64,000 nt of DNA from Sphingomonas paeninsulae (GCF_003660165.1 NZ_CP032829.1:868001-932000), one strand, 5' to 3'. Counted from the first letter of the stretch, positions 26,801-33,499 are shown. Translations and numbers: made by a program. Notes: generated by a model from the sequence alone, not told the origin.

Positions 26801-27492
26801 CTGATTTTGTCGCAAACGGACCGGTTACCAGCGGCGCAAGAGTTTACGATCTGGTCTATATCGTACCTGCAGGGGTCTACTTCTTTTCGCTGAATGTCAT
26901 TGCCTACACCGGTACTCCAAGCATCGCTTTCGAAGCTACTATGTTGAAAACCGTCGACTTCACGAACGGCCTGACCGGCACCGGCAAGCCTGATGCGAAC
27001 GCGACGAACAGCGCGCTATCCGGCTCACCGATCGGCACGATCACGGCGGGCGCCGTTGCGACAACAATCCTATCGGTCGGTGGCATTGCCAGTGGACAGG
27101 TAGGCACGTCGGCCATGGTATCAAACGCCGTTAGCAACGGCTTGATATTGAATAGCGGCACAGTCACAGCCGGAAACAATACGCGCACCTACCACACACT
27201 CGTTTCTGGATCGATCACGCTCAGTGTTGCTGGCGTCGTCTATGTGAACTTCACCGCGTCGCAGCAATACTCCACCGGGACCGCGTTCACGTGGGGTGTT
27301 ATTGTCAATATTGGCGGTTCAGCCTTCAACTCGGCGAGTGGATCGTCCAACGTTCAAACCAATTCTATAGGTTGCTCGGCTGCTGCATCGCTGGCCGCTG
27401 GCACCTACACCGTCTCAGTCGTCTATTACGCCGACAATATCTCGGTGAGCGCATACAACGACACCACCTACATCCAAGGGCTGAAAAGATGA
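23887..27492 (+). CDS. Tail tip / central fibre protein (gpJ/RcGTA gp15-like) with lectin-like modules
   Basis: 1,201 residues. The N-terminal about 450 residues look like the J/gp15 core: SYGIPRPVIYGTNRVSANLL, AIMGICEGPIVGIGSVWKD, then ITMEFSNRVNQYNAEICSAE. From about residue 690 a concanavalin/SPRY-like domain follows (LVDVSYSGTTTIVANGFKGN). From about 867 there is a CBM-like jellyroll (NLIYNGGAELGTTAGW), and the end (about 1,100-1,201) is another beta-sandwich. The modular distal half is likely the receptor-binding part that sets host range. It ends with an ATGA overlap to the next gene. Confidence 0.83.
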   Translation: MGGKTISTTATQIAGIVIQTSSYGIPRPVIYGTNRVSANLLWFGNFTAIPHTTSSSSGGKGLGSVTQKDTTYTYTVAAIMGICEGPIVGIGSVWKDKDKTTLAAVGLTLFTGTTTQSTWSFLTGWNISTNWIYDQAFGYAGQGTSFTDQAISYSGTAYVCSSAYDLGDSASVPNHSFEVQGKFIYGGAIVDANPAVIIPDILTAQAYGIGLTSGQIAPLSGYAASYSNYCIAMGLFMSPAYSDQATGADRVQEICDLTNSAPFWSGGQLKITPRGDTAITGNGVTFTPDLTVQFDLSDDDFLGVGVDPVRVTRTSPADAYNRITMEFSNRVNQYNAEICSAEDQTAIEAYGLKTGSQITAHMFCDSTTAKLSCQLLLQRSLFVRNTYEFELGARFAMLEPMDIVTLTDGPLGMARLPVRIIEIDEQDDSFMVTAEDAPIGIASAARYSHDNGLRWQQIISQMPLSCAAPIIFEMPSLAVGDGLHMGIAVGGQTSDPLYGGCRIWLSLDGTNYTQEGTIYGSSRYGTLSAALAAHAAGTDTASTVAAALRSNAQLVSASTADRDKGTTLINVGGEYLSYQTATLTSTNNYNLTSLNRGLYGTTPGGAASGATFVRVDDAIAVLQDLNLSLIGQTVFIKCTAFDVYRTSEQALSAATAYSYTITGNMKALETPVDFATGVGGITKPAPYAGTSLSLVDVSYSGTTTIVANGFKGNGSGGDWTTGVADKNYYTSGYVAARMAGVSQRLMVGLTSQSSFSTMIYTKMEYAIYSQSGATAYFIYELGNSVYTVPTITTAAGDYFDVVNDAAVVRYYINGSLVYKSLVAPNGLKLRACITVGNGSQATANVTDVQAGPSLSAIDTLAGNGGQNLIYNGGAELGTTAGWVKNYVGGTGPVAFYTNTTYAQSGQYSFVLSKSATSDQIGATCKSVAVMPGEIYNIKVFLYGILGSSSTGLYLRAGESTTDNSPTGPISTPDFVANGPVTSGARVYDLVYIVPAGVYFFSLNVIAYTGTPSIAFEATMLKTVDFTNGLTGTGKPDANATNSALSGSPIGTITAGAVATTILSVGGIASGQVGTSAMVSNAVSNGLILNSGTVTAGNNTRTYHTLVSGSITLSVAGVVYVNFTASQQYSTGTAFTWGVIVNIGGSAFNSASGSSNVQTNSIGCSAAASLAAGTYTVSVVYYADNISVSAYNDTTYIQGLKR

Positions 27493-28028
27493 CGGATTTC
27501 GTGAAATATGATCTGGATACCGGGGCTTTCCGCGGCGCTGGGTCAACGTCGGATGACCATGTTGATCAACAGGCATCAACGGGCATCGGCGTGGTCCGCG
27601 CTCTCCAAGATGTTCTGATATCAAACACAGTGGACGGCATCACGTTGATCACGGTCGATCTCACTCCTGTTCGCGGCTTCCTGACAGCCAAGATCGATGC
27701 CGACGCAGGCGCGTTCCGGGCGCAGTTCATCACCGTCTCGCCGGGGCAAGAGATGACCTATGTCTTCAAAGCTGCCGAGGCAAAGGCTTGGGTCGCAGGC
27801 GCTCCCGATGCCGATTTCCCGTTCATGGCTGCGGAGGCCGCGGCAGGCGGGCGAACCATTGCCGATGTTCAGACTGAGGTGGCCTATAGCAGCGCGCTAT
27901 TCATCAAGCTGGGATCGCGCATCGAAGGCGCTCGGATGGCAGCAAAAGCCGCCGTCACCGCCGCAACCAACATCAAGGACATGGTGGCGGCATCAGCGGT
28001 CGATTGGGCCGCGCTGGCAGCGCCATGA
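27489..28028 (+). CDS. Phage hypothetical protein, possible tail accessory
   Basis: 179 residues from the ATG at 27,489 (ATGA overlap with the tip gene). Starts MTDFVKYDLDTGAFRGAGST and ends in an Ala-rich helix (LGSRIEGARMAAKAAVTAAT). The C-terminal helix with conserved ADVQTEV resembles tail-fibre assembly or accessory domains found after tip genes, but I do not recognise a family. No signal peptide or membrane segment. Confidence 0.65.
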   Translation: MTDFVKYDLDTGAFRGAGSTSDDHVDQQASTGIGVVRALQDVLISNTVDGITLITVDLTPVRGFLTAKIDADAGAFRAQFITVSPGQEMTYVFKAAEAKAWVAGAPDADFPFMAAEAAAGGRTIADVQTEVAYSSALFIKLGSRIEGARMAAKAAVTAATNIKDMVAASAVDWAALAAP

Positions 28029-28306
28029 TCGCCCGCCTGAAAGTCGTCATTAAGGCGATCCTCGTCGGCCTGGATTGCTTCGCCGCATCGCTTTTGTTCG
28101 GGGTTGCCTACCTCATCACCAACACTGACCCGGTTAACGGTCGCCAGACCATATCGGGCCATATCGGACGCGCTGCGACGCAGGGGCTTCGCTGGGGCCT
28201 GATCGCCGAAACCCCGATCGATTGGCTGTTCGGCCACCTTGGAAGCGCGCCGCTCCATTGCCGCCGCACCTATGCGTTTGAAGTCCGCCACGGAATCCAA
28301 AGCTAG
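28025..28306 (+). CDS. Small phage membrane protein
   Basis: 93 residues from ATG 28,025, overlapping the previous stop as ATGA. One clear membrane segment at about residues 10-32 (AILVGLDCFAASLLFGVAYL) and a polar remainder with HIGRAATQGLRWGLIAETPID. Found just before the lysis genes. Could take part in lysis or in membrane anchoring; function unknown. Confidence 0.6.
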   Translation: MIARLKVVIKAILVGLDCFAASLLFGVAYLITNTDPVNGRQTISGHIGRAATQGLRWGLIAETPIDWLFGHLGSAPLHCRRTYAFEVRHGIQS

Positions 28307-28342
28307 CCACCTCCCGTCCCCACATCGCCAAGGAGAATGACA

Positions 28343-28384
28343 ATGCGCACTCTGTTCGCAGCCTCGATGTCGCGCGTCCTGTGA
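28343..28384 (+). CDS. Possible 13-codon leader ORF
   Basis: MRTLFAASMSRVL and stop, with an excellent ribosome binding site (AAGGAGAATGACA). Its TGA overlaps the GTG start of the next gene (GTGA). It could couple translation into that gene, which has no ribosome binding site of its own, or be the remnant of a longer gene. Confidence 0.35.
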   Translation: MRTLFAASMSRVL

Positions 28385-28674
28385 CCGTCGGCACCGATCC
28401 AACCGAAATCGATAAACCCCAAAGAAGGGATGCGAGCGTGAAACGAGCCGAGTGGGGAGTCGTCGCTTCAATTTGTACCAGTATCGCGACGATGATCTTC
28501 ACGGTCGGCTTCGTCTATGGCGAGGTTCAGGACCATGGGCGTCGCCTTCTGATCGTCGAAGCCAAGAGCGACGCGATGCAAACAACGATGGCGCGGATCG
28601 ACGCCAACGTGTCCTTCCTTGCTGACCGCGCCAAGGAAGATCGCGCCACCATCCTCGACCGCGAACGGCGGTGA
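28381..28674 (+). CDS. Small membrane-anchored coiled-coil phage protein
   Basis: 97 residues from a GTG at 28,381. One membrane segment at about residues 25-46 (WGVVASICTSIATMIFTVGF), then a charged helix (VEAKSDAMQTTMARIDANVS). The GTG overlaps a 13-codon ORF and the stop overlaps the next gene's GTG. Proteins with this outline occur in lysis regions of alphaproteobacterial phages. No specific role assigned. Confidence 0.6.
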   Translation: MTVGTDPTEIDKPQRRDASVKRAEWGVVASICTSIATMIFTVGFVYGEVQDHGRRLLIVEAKSDAMQTTMARIDANVSFLADRAKEDRATILDRERR

Positions 28675-28793
28675 CTGAAGCCGGGGCGCTCGCACTGAGT
28701 GCCCTGCTTGCCATCGCCAGCCTGATCTGGGCGGCGATCGTGATCCGGGCCGTTCTGTGGCTCGATGACCAAGGAACCCACAATGACCGATAA
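28671..28793 (+). CDS. 40-residue membrane protein in the lysis region
   Basis: GTG at 28,671 (GTGA overlap with the previous stop) to TAA at 28,793: MTEAGALALSALLAIASLIW, then AAIVIRAVLWLDDQGTHNDR. It is almost entirely one membrane helix with a short acidic end. It overlaps the endolysin start at 28,783. Size and place suit a small holin, antiholin or pore-former. Short, but supported by overlaps on both sides. Confidence 0.55.
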   Translation: MTEAGALALSALLAIASLIWAAIVIRAVLWLDDQGTHNDR

Positions 28794-29319
28794 TCCAATT
28801 CTGCCGATGGCAGAGCCGAAGAAGGCTGTCTCGAAGCCAAGCGCGGTCGCTCTCGCCATTGCCGCCGCTGTTGCCATATCGGTGCCGATCACGAGCGGTT
28901 GGGAAGGCACGCGGCTCGATCCCTATTGGGACAAGCTCGCCAAGGTCGAAACGGTCTGCCTGGGCGAAACGCGCGTGGCGATGCGCCACTACACGCTGGC
29001 TCAGTGCAACGCGATGTTAGCGGATGCTCAGGCGCATACCTACGGCCCCGAGGTTCTCAAGTGCGCGCCCGAGATCATGAATAACCGCTACATCTTCGCG
29101 GCCTCGATCGACGCAGCTTACAACGCCGGCAGCGGGGCATTCTGCCGTTCCCCGATGCGCGCGGCCTTCAACGCCCGCCAGTGGCGCAAGGGCTGCGACG
29201 CCTTCATCGGCTGGCGCGCGACCGCTCAGGGCGTTCCCGTTCGCGGGCTGGCTCGACGTCGATCAGGCACCCCGAAATCTGAACACGAACTCTGCATGAA
29301 AGGATTGCCCAATGGCTGA
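28783..29319 (+). CDS. Endolysin, GH24 lysozyme with signal-arrest-release-type N-terminus
   Basis: 178 residues from ATG 28,783. A weakly hydrophobic Ala/Ser-rich segment at about 18-38 (KPSAVALAIAAAVAISVPIT) precedes the catalytic motif SGWEGTRLDPYWDKLAKVET, with Glu41 as the likely acid. VCLGET, then DAAYNAGSGAFCRSP and GLARRRSGTPKSEHELC are typical of phage lysozymes. The N-terminal segment fits signal-arrest-release endolysins, held in the membrane until depolarisation. Cleaves peptidoglycan for host lysis. Confidence 0.87.
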   Translation: MTDNPILPMAEPKKAVSKPSAVALAIAAAVAISVPITSGWEGTRLDPYWDKLAKVETVCLGETRVAMRHYTLAQCNAMLADAQAHTYGPEVLKCAPEIMNNRYIFAASIDAAYNAGSGAFCRSPMRAAFNARQWRKGCDAFIGWRATAQGVPVRGLARRRSGTPKSEHELCMKGLPNG

Positions 29320-29605
29320 CGCTCAAATCCAGGTCACCGAATCCGCGATGCCCGCGCTGATCGCAATGGGCTTCCGGCAGACCGGCCTGATCGCTGCGGG
29401 TGTGACAACCATCGTTGGGCTGGTGAAGTCGCACAACTTCCCTGATATTCTCACCTACATATCGAGCGACAGTGGCAACATATTCATTGCAGCCCTCGCG
29501 ACCGCCGCCTTCGCCGGATACGGGTGGCTCAAAGCCATCTGGGATAAAGCTACCGCTGTTAAGCTGGTGAACGCCGTTCCTGATAGCGTGGCGGTTCTGA
29601 AATGA
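29312..29605 (+). CDS. Holin-like small membrane protein
   Basis: 97 residues, overlapping the endolysin end by 8 bases. Two membrane segments, about residues 13-37 (MPALIAMGFRQTGLIAAGVT) and 58-76 (IFIAALATAAFAGYGWLKAI). Size, topology and position between endolysin and spanin-like genes suggest a holin or pinholin. It overlaps the next gene by ATGA. Confidence 0.6.
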   Translation: MADAQIQVTESAMPALIAMGFRQTGLIAAGVTTIVGLVKSHNFPDILTYISSDSGNIFIAALATAAFAGYGWLKAIWDKATAVKLVNAVPDSVAVLK

Positions 29606-30111
29606 GCATCATCGAAGACGCGGCTATGTCCGCAATCCCCGGCGTTGGCCAAGCGCGGCTGATATGGGAAGCAGCGAAAAAGCTCCTGCCCGCCTTTGGG
29701 ATTATCGCCATCGCGGTCTATGCAGCGGTCCAGCACGGTGAGGCGGTGCATTTCCACAAAAAGGCTGACAGCCTCCTCGCGTGGCAAGTCACGGTTTCGC
29801 AGGCCGTAACCGACGCGGCGATAGGCGGGCAGGCTAAAAAGCCACTCGCTCCCGCCGATGTCGTACCGCAGGTCAAGGCGATGGGATTGTCGATCGCCAG
29901 CCTTCGGGCATCACTCGACGGACAGAACGCGGCCGTCACAGCGCTCGGTGAGAAGTCCGACGCACAACAGGTCGCCGCTCAGGCTGCGATAAAACGGGCA
30001 AGGAGCGCCAACGCAGCCACCGAAGCCGCCGCTGCCCATCTTGTGGCTGGCGCGCACGCTGGCGGGTGCAATGCGTCGGCCACTTATGCTCTTGTTCGAA
30101 AGGATCTGTGA
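29602..30111 (+). CDS. Inner-membrane spanin-like protein (Rz-like)
   Basis: 169 residues: one N-terminal membrane segment at about 30-45 (LLPAFGIIAIAVYAAVQHGE) followed by a long Ala/Gln/Lys-rich helix (QVAAQAAIKRARSANAATEA). That is the outline of i-spanins, which join with an outer-membrane lipoprotein to fuse the membranes at the end of lysis. A small lipoprotein gene starts exactly at its stop. Assigned by topology and context. Confidence 0.65.
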   Translation: MSIIEDAAMSAIPGVGQARLIWEAAKKLLPAFGIIAIAVYAAVQHGEAVHFHKKADSLLAWQVTVSQAVTDAAIGGQAKKPLAPADVVPQVKAMGLSIASLRASLDGQNAAVTALGEKSDAQQVAAQAAIKRARSANAATEAAAAHLVAGAHAGGCNASATYALVRKDL

Positions 30112-30380
30112 TGCGGTTCATCATACTCGCGGCGTTGCTGCTATCGGGCTGCGGCGTTGCCACCCCTCACCCGGTCGTCGAGCATACGGTCGTCGAAAAG
30201 GTGCCGGTCGCTGTCACCTGCTACAAGGCGGCTGATCTGCCGGTCGAACCCGCCAAGGTGGCGAAGGATCTGACCGGCGATGCCATGCACGATCTTGATT
30301 TGATCAGCGCCTCGGCGCTCCGCTTGCGCCGGTGGGGCCAGTCCGAAGCTGCATTGCTGGCTGGCTGCACCGTTAAATAA
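30111..30380 (+). CDS. Small lipoprotein, outer-membrane spanin-like (Rz1-like)
   Basis: 89 residues from ATG 30,111. Signal peptide MRFIILAALLLSGCGVATP with lipobox LLSG-Cys. Proline- and valine-rich mature start (HPVVEHTVVEKVPVAVTC). Together with the preceding membrane/coiled-coil protein it makes a plausible two-component spanin. The longer frame from 30,066 is rejected because it would bury the signal peptide. A strong terminator follows. Confidence 0.75.
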   Translation: MRFIILAALLLSGCGVATPHPVVEHTVVEKVPVAVTCYKAADLPVEPAKVAKDLTGDAMHDLDLISASALRLRRWGQSEAALLAGCTVK

Positions 30381-30398
30381 TTGCCGATTTCGTCGCGC

Positions 30399-30437
30399 GA
30401 GGCTCACTTCCCTTCGGGGAGGTGGGCCTCTTTTTTT
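30399..30437 (+). terminator. Intrinsic terminator at the end of the tail/lysis operon
   Basis: GAGGCTCACTTCCC pairs with GGGAGGTGGGCCTC around a TTCG loop, then seven T. It ends the plus-strand phage operon. Confidence 0.9.
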
Positions 30438-30541
30438 GTGTCTGGCGAAGATGGGGTGGCCGCTAACAAGCCTCTACGTAGCGGCTAATCATGGCAGGTG
30501 ACGCGACATTGCGACCGGCCAGTCGGGTGCGCGGCGGGCGG

Positions 30542-30898
30542 TCATAGCGGCTGCTCCAATAAAGCGGCGGCTTCGATCAGTAGCTCCGCCAACCGCTGTT
30601 CTCTTTTGGCTATCGCCATCTCTCGCGGTGCAAGTGCCACCGATTCAAAGGCCGTTCCGTTAAACCGGCTGCGGTTTAAGGCGCATATGGCGGAATCGTT
30701 CAAAAGGAACGCCTCACCGCGCAGACGGCCAGCCATCGCATTGCGAGGGTCCGACATATGTCGAGCGAGCTTATTCATTTCTCCGGCAATCTGTTCATCG
30801 GTAGCACCCGGAACACGGTCAACATGCCAGCGTCCCACGCCCTCCTTGGCATGTCGCGCTTCCATCTCAAGCCATTCTGGGCCGCGCGTTCCGTCCAT
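30542..30898 (-). CDS. Phage hypothetical protein
   Basis: 118 residues from ATG 30,898 with AGGGGG upstream: MDGTRGPEWLEMEARHAKEG at the start and LAEAAALLEQPL-like Leu/Ala helix at the end. The reading frame extends further upstream, but the ribosome binding site favours this start. It overlaps the previous gene by 32 bases. Last of the minus-strand block that faces the lysis operon. No known family recognised. Confidence 0.6.
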   Translation of the reverse strand: MDGTRGPEWLEMEARHAKEGVGRWHVDRVPGATDEQIAGEMNKLARHMSDPRNAMAGRLRGEAFLLNDSAICALNRSRFNGTAFESVALAPREMAIAKREQRLAELLIEAAALLEQPL

Positions 30899-31094
30899 CA
30901 CAAACCCCCTCAGCATGAAACACGACCCCAACCAGCGCATCATCGGCGAATTGGCGGATAACCCTAAGACGCGTCGGTTTAAGCAACTCTGCATCTTGAG
31001 CGCTGAAAGGCTCTGGATTGGTCATGCGGATTGGCCCGTCTTGGTTAAACGCCGTGCGGCCTTGCCAGTTTGGCGGGATGGTGGTGTCAGGCAT
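30867..31094 (-). CDS. Phage hypothetical protein
   Basis: 75 residues from ATG 31,094, with GGAGG five bases upstream, inside the end of the DUF1643 gene. MPDTTIPPNWQGRTAFNQDG, then PFSAQDAELLKPTRLRVIRQ and DDALVGVVFHAEGVCDGRN. No signal peptide or membrane segment. An upstream ATG at 31,106 would add four residues. Function unknown. Confidence 0.55.
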   Translation of the reverse strand: MPDTTIPPNWQGRTAFNQDGPIRMTNPEPFSAQDAELLKPTRLRVIRQFADDALVGVVFHAEGVCDGRNARPRMA

Positions 31095-31680
31095 TGCATC
31101 CTCCATATGGCGAGGGCTTCAAATCGGCGCGCAGGTAAAGCGGATGCGCCGGAAAGCCATGCTTCGTGACCTTCAAGGCGTGGGGGATCGGGTCAGCCCA
31201 ATGTCCGTCGATCCAGCCAAGCATCGTTTCGTCCTGCCCGATATGTCCACCGTGCGCGCCCCAAGCGCAGACAACTAGGCCCGCGTCATCCAACGCTAAT
31301 TCGACATGGCGCTGGTTGTCGCGACCGATCGGATCGCCTTTCGCGGTCATCGCCAGAACTTCGCTGGGGTCGGTGGCTCGCCATGCAAACAGATTCACCA
31401 CCTCCATGCGATCATAACCCCAAGCCTTAGCGAAGGCGACGCAACGCCGGATTGTTGGATCATCCTGTTCGGCGTCGGCGGTAGATGGATTGAGCATGAT
31501 GAACAGGCACGACTTTGGTTCGCCCCATTGCTCTCCAGCACCATCGACTATCGGCTTACCCGCCTCGTCGGTGAACATATCCCAATGCGGGCTATTACCG
31601 AGACGCCACTCTCGCCAAAGCCGATAGCGGTATTTCCCGCAATGGCTGAGAACAGCGCCCGCTTTCAAATATTCCCCCAT
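31087..31680 (-). CDS. DUF1643-domain protein
   Basis: 197 residues. The family core is clear: LFIMLNPSTADAEQDDPTIR, CVAFAKAWGYDRMEVVNLFA, RATDPSEV, then DAGLVVCAWGAHGG and LKVTKHGFPAHPLYL. DUF1643 proteins are common in phages and mobile elements; the biochemical role is unknown. The start overlaps the preceding gene's end by 16 bases, and its end overlaps the next gene's start, so it is part of a tight operon. Confidence 0.8.
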   Translation of the reverse strand: MGEYLKAGAVLSHCGKYRYRLWREWRLGNSPHWDMFTDEAGKPIVDGAGEQWGEPKSCLFIMLNPSTADAEQDDPTIRRCVAFAKAWGYDRMEVVNLFAWRATDPSEVLAMTAKGDPIGRDNQRHVELALDDAGLVVCAWGAHGGHIGQDETMLGWIDGHWADPIPHALKVTKHGFPAHPLYLRADLKPSPYGGCNA

Positions 31681-31961
31681 CTCAAGCCACCCGCGCGCGG
31701 GGTGGCTTGAGGAGTGGTATAGCTGATGCGACTGCCACGATTGTTGGCCCGATACTCGACCCGGCGACCATTTTCGTAATCCGCAACAAGGATACGCAGT
31801 GCGCCATCATCGTCAAACCAAGCAACGGCCTCGGTTGGGTCTTTGTATTCGGACGGGACACCTTTTCCCCGGAGCAGTCCGCCTGTGTTGCCTCGGCCCA
31901 TCGAGCAGTGGTCCCACTCTTTGCGGACGCCGATTGGCCTATAGTTTGGGTACAGTGCCAT
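31665..31961 (-). CDS. Phage hypothetical protein
   Basis: 98 residues from ATG 31,961 with GGAGG seven bases upstream: MALYPNYRPIGVRKEWDHCS and VAWFDDDGALRILVADYENG. A TTG two codons earlier is possible. No family recognised. Overlaps the DUF1643 start. Confidence 0.55.
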   Translation of the reverse strand: MALYPNYRPIGVRKEWDHCSMGRGNTGGLLRGKGVPSEYKDPTEAVAWFDDDGALRILVADYENGRRVEYRANNRGSRISYTTPQATPRAGGLRWGNI

Positions 31962-31963
31962 GC

Positions 31964-32044
31964 TCAAACCTCCCCATCTTCCCGCTCACCATCGAGGCGG
32001 GGCGGAGTGGACAGGGCGGGATCAGCGTTTACGTGCACGGCCAT
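31964..32044 (-). CDS. 26-residue ORF with strong ribosome binding site
   Basis: MAVHVNADPALSTPPRLDGE and six more residues, from ATG 32,044 with AGGAGA six bases upstream; it ends two bases before the next gene's start. It lies within the tightly packed minus-strand operon. Polar, no membrane segment. May be a real micro-protein or a translational coupler. Confidence 0.45.
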   Translation of the reverse strand: MAVHVNADPALSTPPRLDGEREDGEV

Positions 32045-32391
32045 GTAATCTCTCCTGTTTCATATTCTTTTTCGCCGTAGGTGCAGCACTTTGGGCAATA
32101 GACCTCCACGCGGTATTCATTGCTGAACTGCGACGAAACACTCTCTTGCCAATCATGGGAGCAAATCTGGTTTGGGATGCTTCTCACGTCCTCCTTCTGA
32201 CTCTCAACGACCTCCGACGCGCCGGACAGGGCGGCGCGGGTGTTCCAAGCTGTGGCTGCGTCGTTTTTGCTGGACCATTTACCGGGGCCGTGAGTGCCGC
32301 ACTTAGTGCACTTGCCCCAATGCAGATCGCTGTAACCAACTATGGCTACATCACCCGCACAAAACGGACATGTTTTTAGATCGCGGCTCAT
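32029..32391 (-). CDS. Double zinc-ribbon protein, Lar/restriction-alleviation-like
   Basis: 120 residues. The first ribbon CPFCAGDVAIVGYSDLHWGK plus CTKCG, with AATAWNTRA, matches the Lar family that modulates type I restriction in Rac prophage and is widespread in phages. A second Cys/His set (ICSHDW and YCPKCC) follows, which is less usual. The start overlaps the upstream stop as ATGA. Anti-restriction is known for E. coli Lar; for this protein it is inference. Confidence 0.7.
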   Translation of the reverse strand: MSRDLKTCPFCAGDVAIVGYSDLHWGKCTKCGTHGPGKWSSKNDAATAWNTRAALSGASEVVESQKEDVRSIPNQICSHDWQESVSSQFSNEYRVEVYCPKCCTYGEKEYETGEITWPCT

Positions 32392-33212
32392 TTCACCACC
32401 TCGACAAACGCGCCGCCGATGCTTTCACCGGGGCCGTGGTCGATGGGATGGGTGCGGATGGCGGCGGCTATCCGATCAGATAGTTCGACTTGAGTATCGC
32501 AGCGGCACAAATCACCTAGCGAGCAGTCGCGCACACCGGTTTCTGAACACATAAAGCCTACATTTTCGCATGGCCCCGGTGCGCCTTCTTTTAAGGCAAG
32601 CGCAGCACACCGCTCCCGTTCACCCCTGATCGCGGCGTCTATGGTCGGTTGCAGATTGTCCATCGCCCGACCCATCAAGCCAATTGCCCGTCCGATCTCA
32701 AAACGCGTTGAAGCGGTCGCGCCATCATCGACTTTGATGCTGTCGAACAAGGCTTGGCGACAGTCGGCCAACAACAAAGAAAGACCGCGACCTGTTGAGG
32801 TAGGCCGCATGGCAGTGATGGCCGCTTCGGCTTGCGCGAGGAACAATCTCTGTGTGCCAGCGGGCACGTACTCCCACGCGGTATCGTTCCAGCTATCCTC
32901 AATGCCGTGCAAAGCCCGCGCCACCCGCTCGACATCACACTCCCGCGCCTGTTCAATGTCCCCCTCGACAGGCTGCGCGGTGGGGGTGGCTAGGGCGGCG
33001 ATCCAGTTCGCATCGCCGGCAATCCGATTAAGGCGACTGCGCGCATCCTCCCGCTCAGCAATGACGCGGCTCAGTTCATATCGGAGGCGCGTATGGTCTG
33101 CCACAACCTCGTCGACCGCCTGCCGCGATACGCCGACAAGGGTGCCATCGACGTCGAGCTGGCGCTGGTGATCGGTTAATTGGGCGAGCGCCTGGATAAT
33201 TTGAGTCTTCAT
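32388..33212 (-). CDS. Phage hypothetical protein, 274 residues
   Basis: From ATG 33,212 (ATGA overlap with the 57-residue gene): MKTQIIQALAQLTDHQRQLD, a helical middle (VIAEREDARSRLNRIAGDAN) and a Cys-rich C-terminal part (GPCENVGFMCSETGVRDCSL, LCRCD) that may bind metal. The reading frame extends to 33,503, past the attR edge, but that part lacks coding character. Function unknown; early-region type gene. Confidence 0.6.
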   Translation of the reverse strand: MKTQIIQALAQLTDHQRQLDVDGTLVGVSRQAVDEVVADHTRLRYELSRVIAEREDARSRLNRIAGDANWIAALATPTAQPVEGDIEQARECDVERVARALHGIEDSWNDTAWEYVPAGTQRLFLAQAEAAITAMRPTSTGRGLSLLLADCRQALFDSIKVDDGATASTRFEIGRAIGLMGRAMDNLQPTIDAAIRGERERCAALALKEGAPGPCENVGFMCSETGVRDCSLGDLCRCDTQVELSDRIAAAIRTHPIDHGPGESIGGAFVEVVK

Positions 33213-33382
33213 TTCGGGTTGTCCTGTTTCCGCCATTCGGCCTGTTGATCTTCGGTGACGTTGGCCATGCCGCCAGCTTGGAGGTTGCGCTCGCGGCAGT
33301 AGCCCCATGTCGAGCAGGCCATCGGCGCGCAGCAGTTGCGCGGATCGCCAGTGGTCCAATGGCTGGCGCCTCGGCAGATCAT
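33209..33382 (-). CDS. 57-residue Cys-rich phage protein
   Basis: ATG 33,382 to TGA 33,209: MICRGASHWTTGDPRNCCAP, MACSTWGYCRERNLQAGGMA, then NVTEDQQAEWRKQDNPK. Five cysteines in the first 29 residues suggest a small zinc site. It overlaps the next gene as ATGA, which is the main reason to accept it. It is the first gene of the minus-strand operon, close to the right att arm sites. Confidence 0.55.
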   Translation of the reverse strand: MICRGASHWTTGDPRNCCAPMACSTWGYCRERNLQAGGMANVTEDQQAEWRKQDNPK

Positions 33383-33394
33383 CGTGCGGCCCGC

Positions 33395-33412
33395 GCGGTA
33401 AACCTGCGGTAA
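33395..33412 (+). promoter_or_regulatory. Putative integrase arm-type binding sites, right pair
   Basis: GCGGTAAACCTGCGGTAA holds two GCGGTAA units with starts 11 bases apart (33,395 and 33,406), about 88 bases inside attR and in the same orientation as the left pair. Confidence 0.6.
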
Positions 33413-33499
33413 ACACGCCCGATGTTCGCCCGATGTTCACGGTATTTTGCCCGAACCTTGATTCCAACAATGGCGCAAAACTGCCAAAAACTAGCAACC

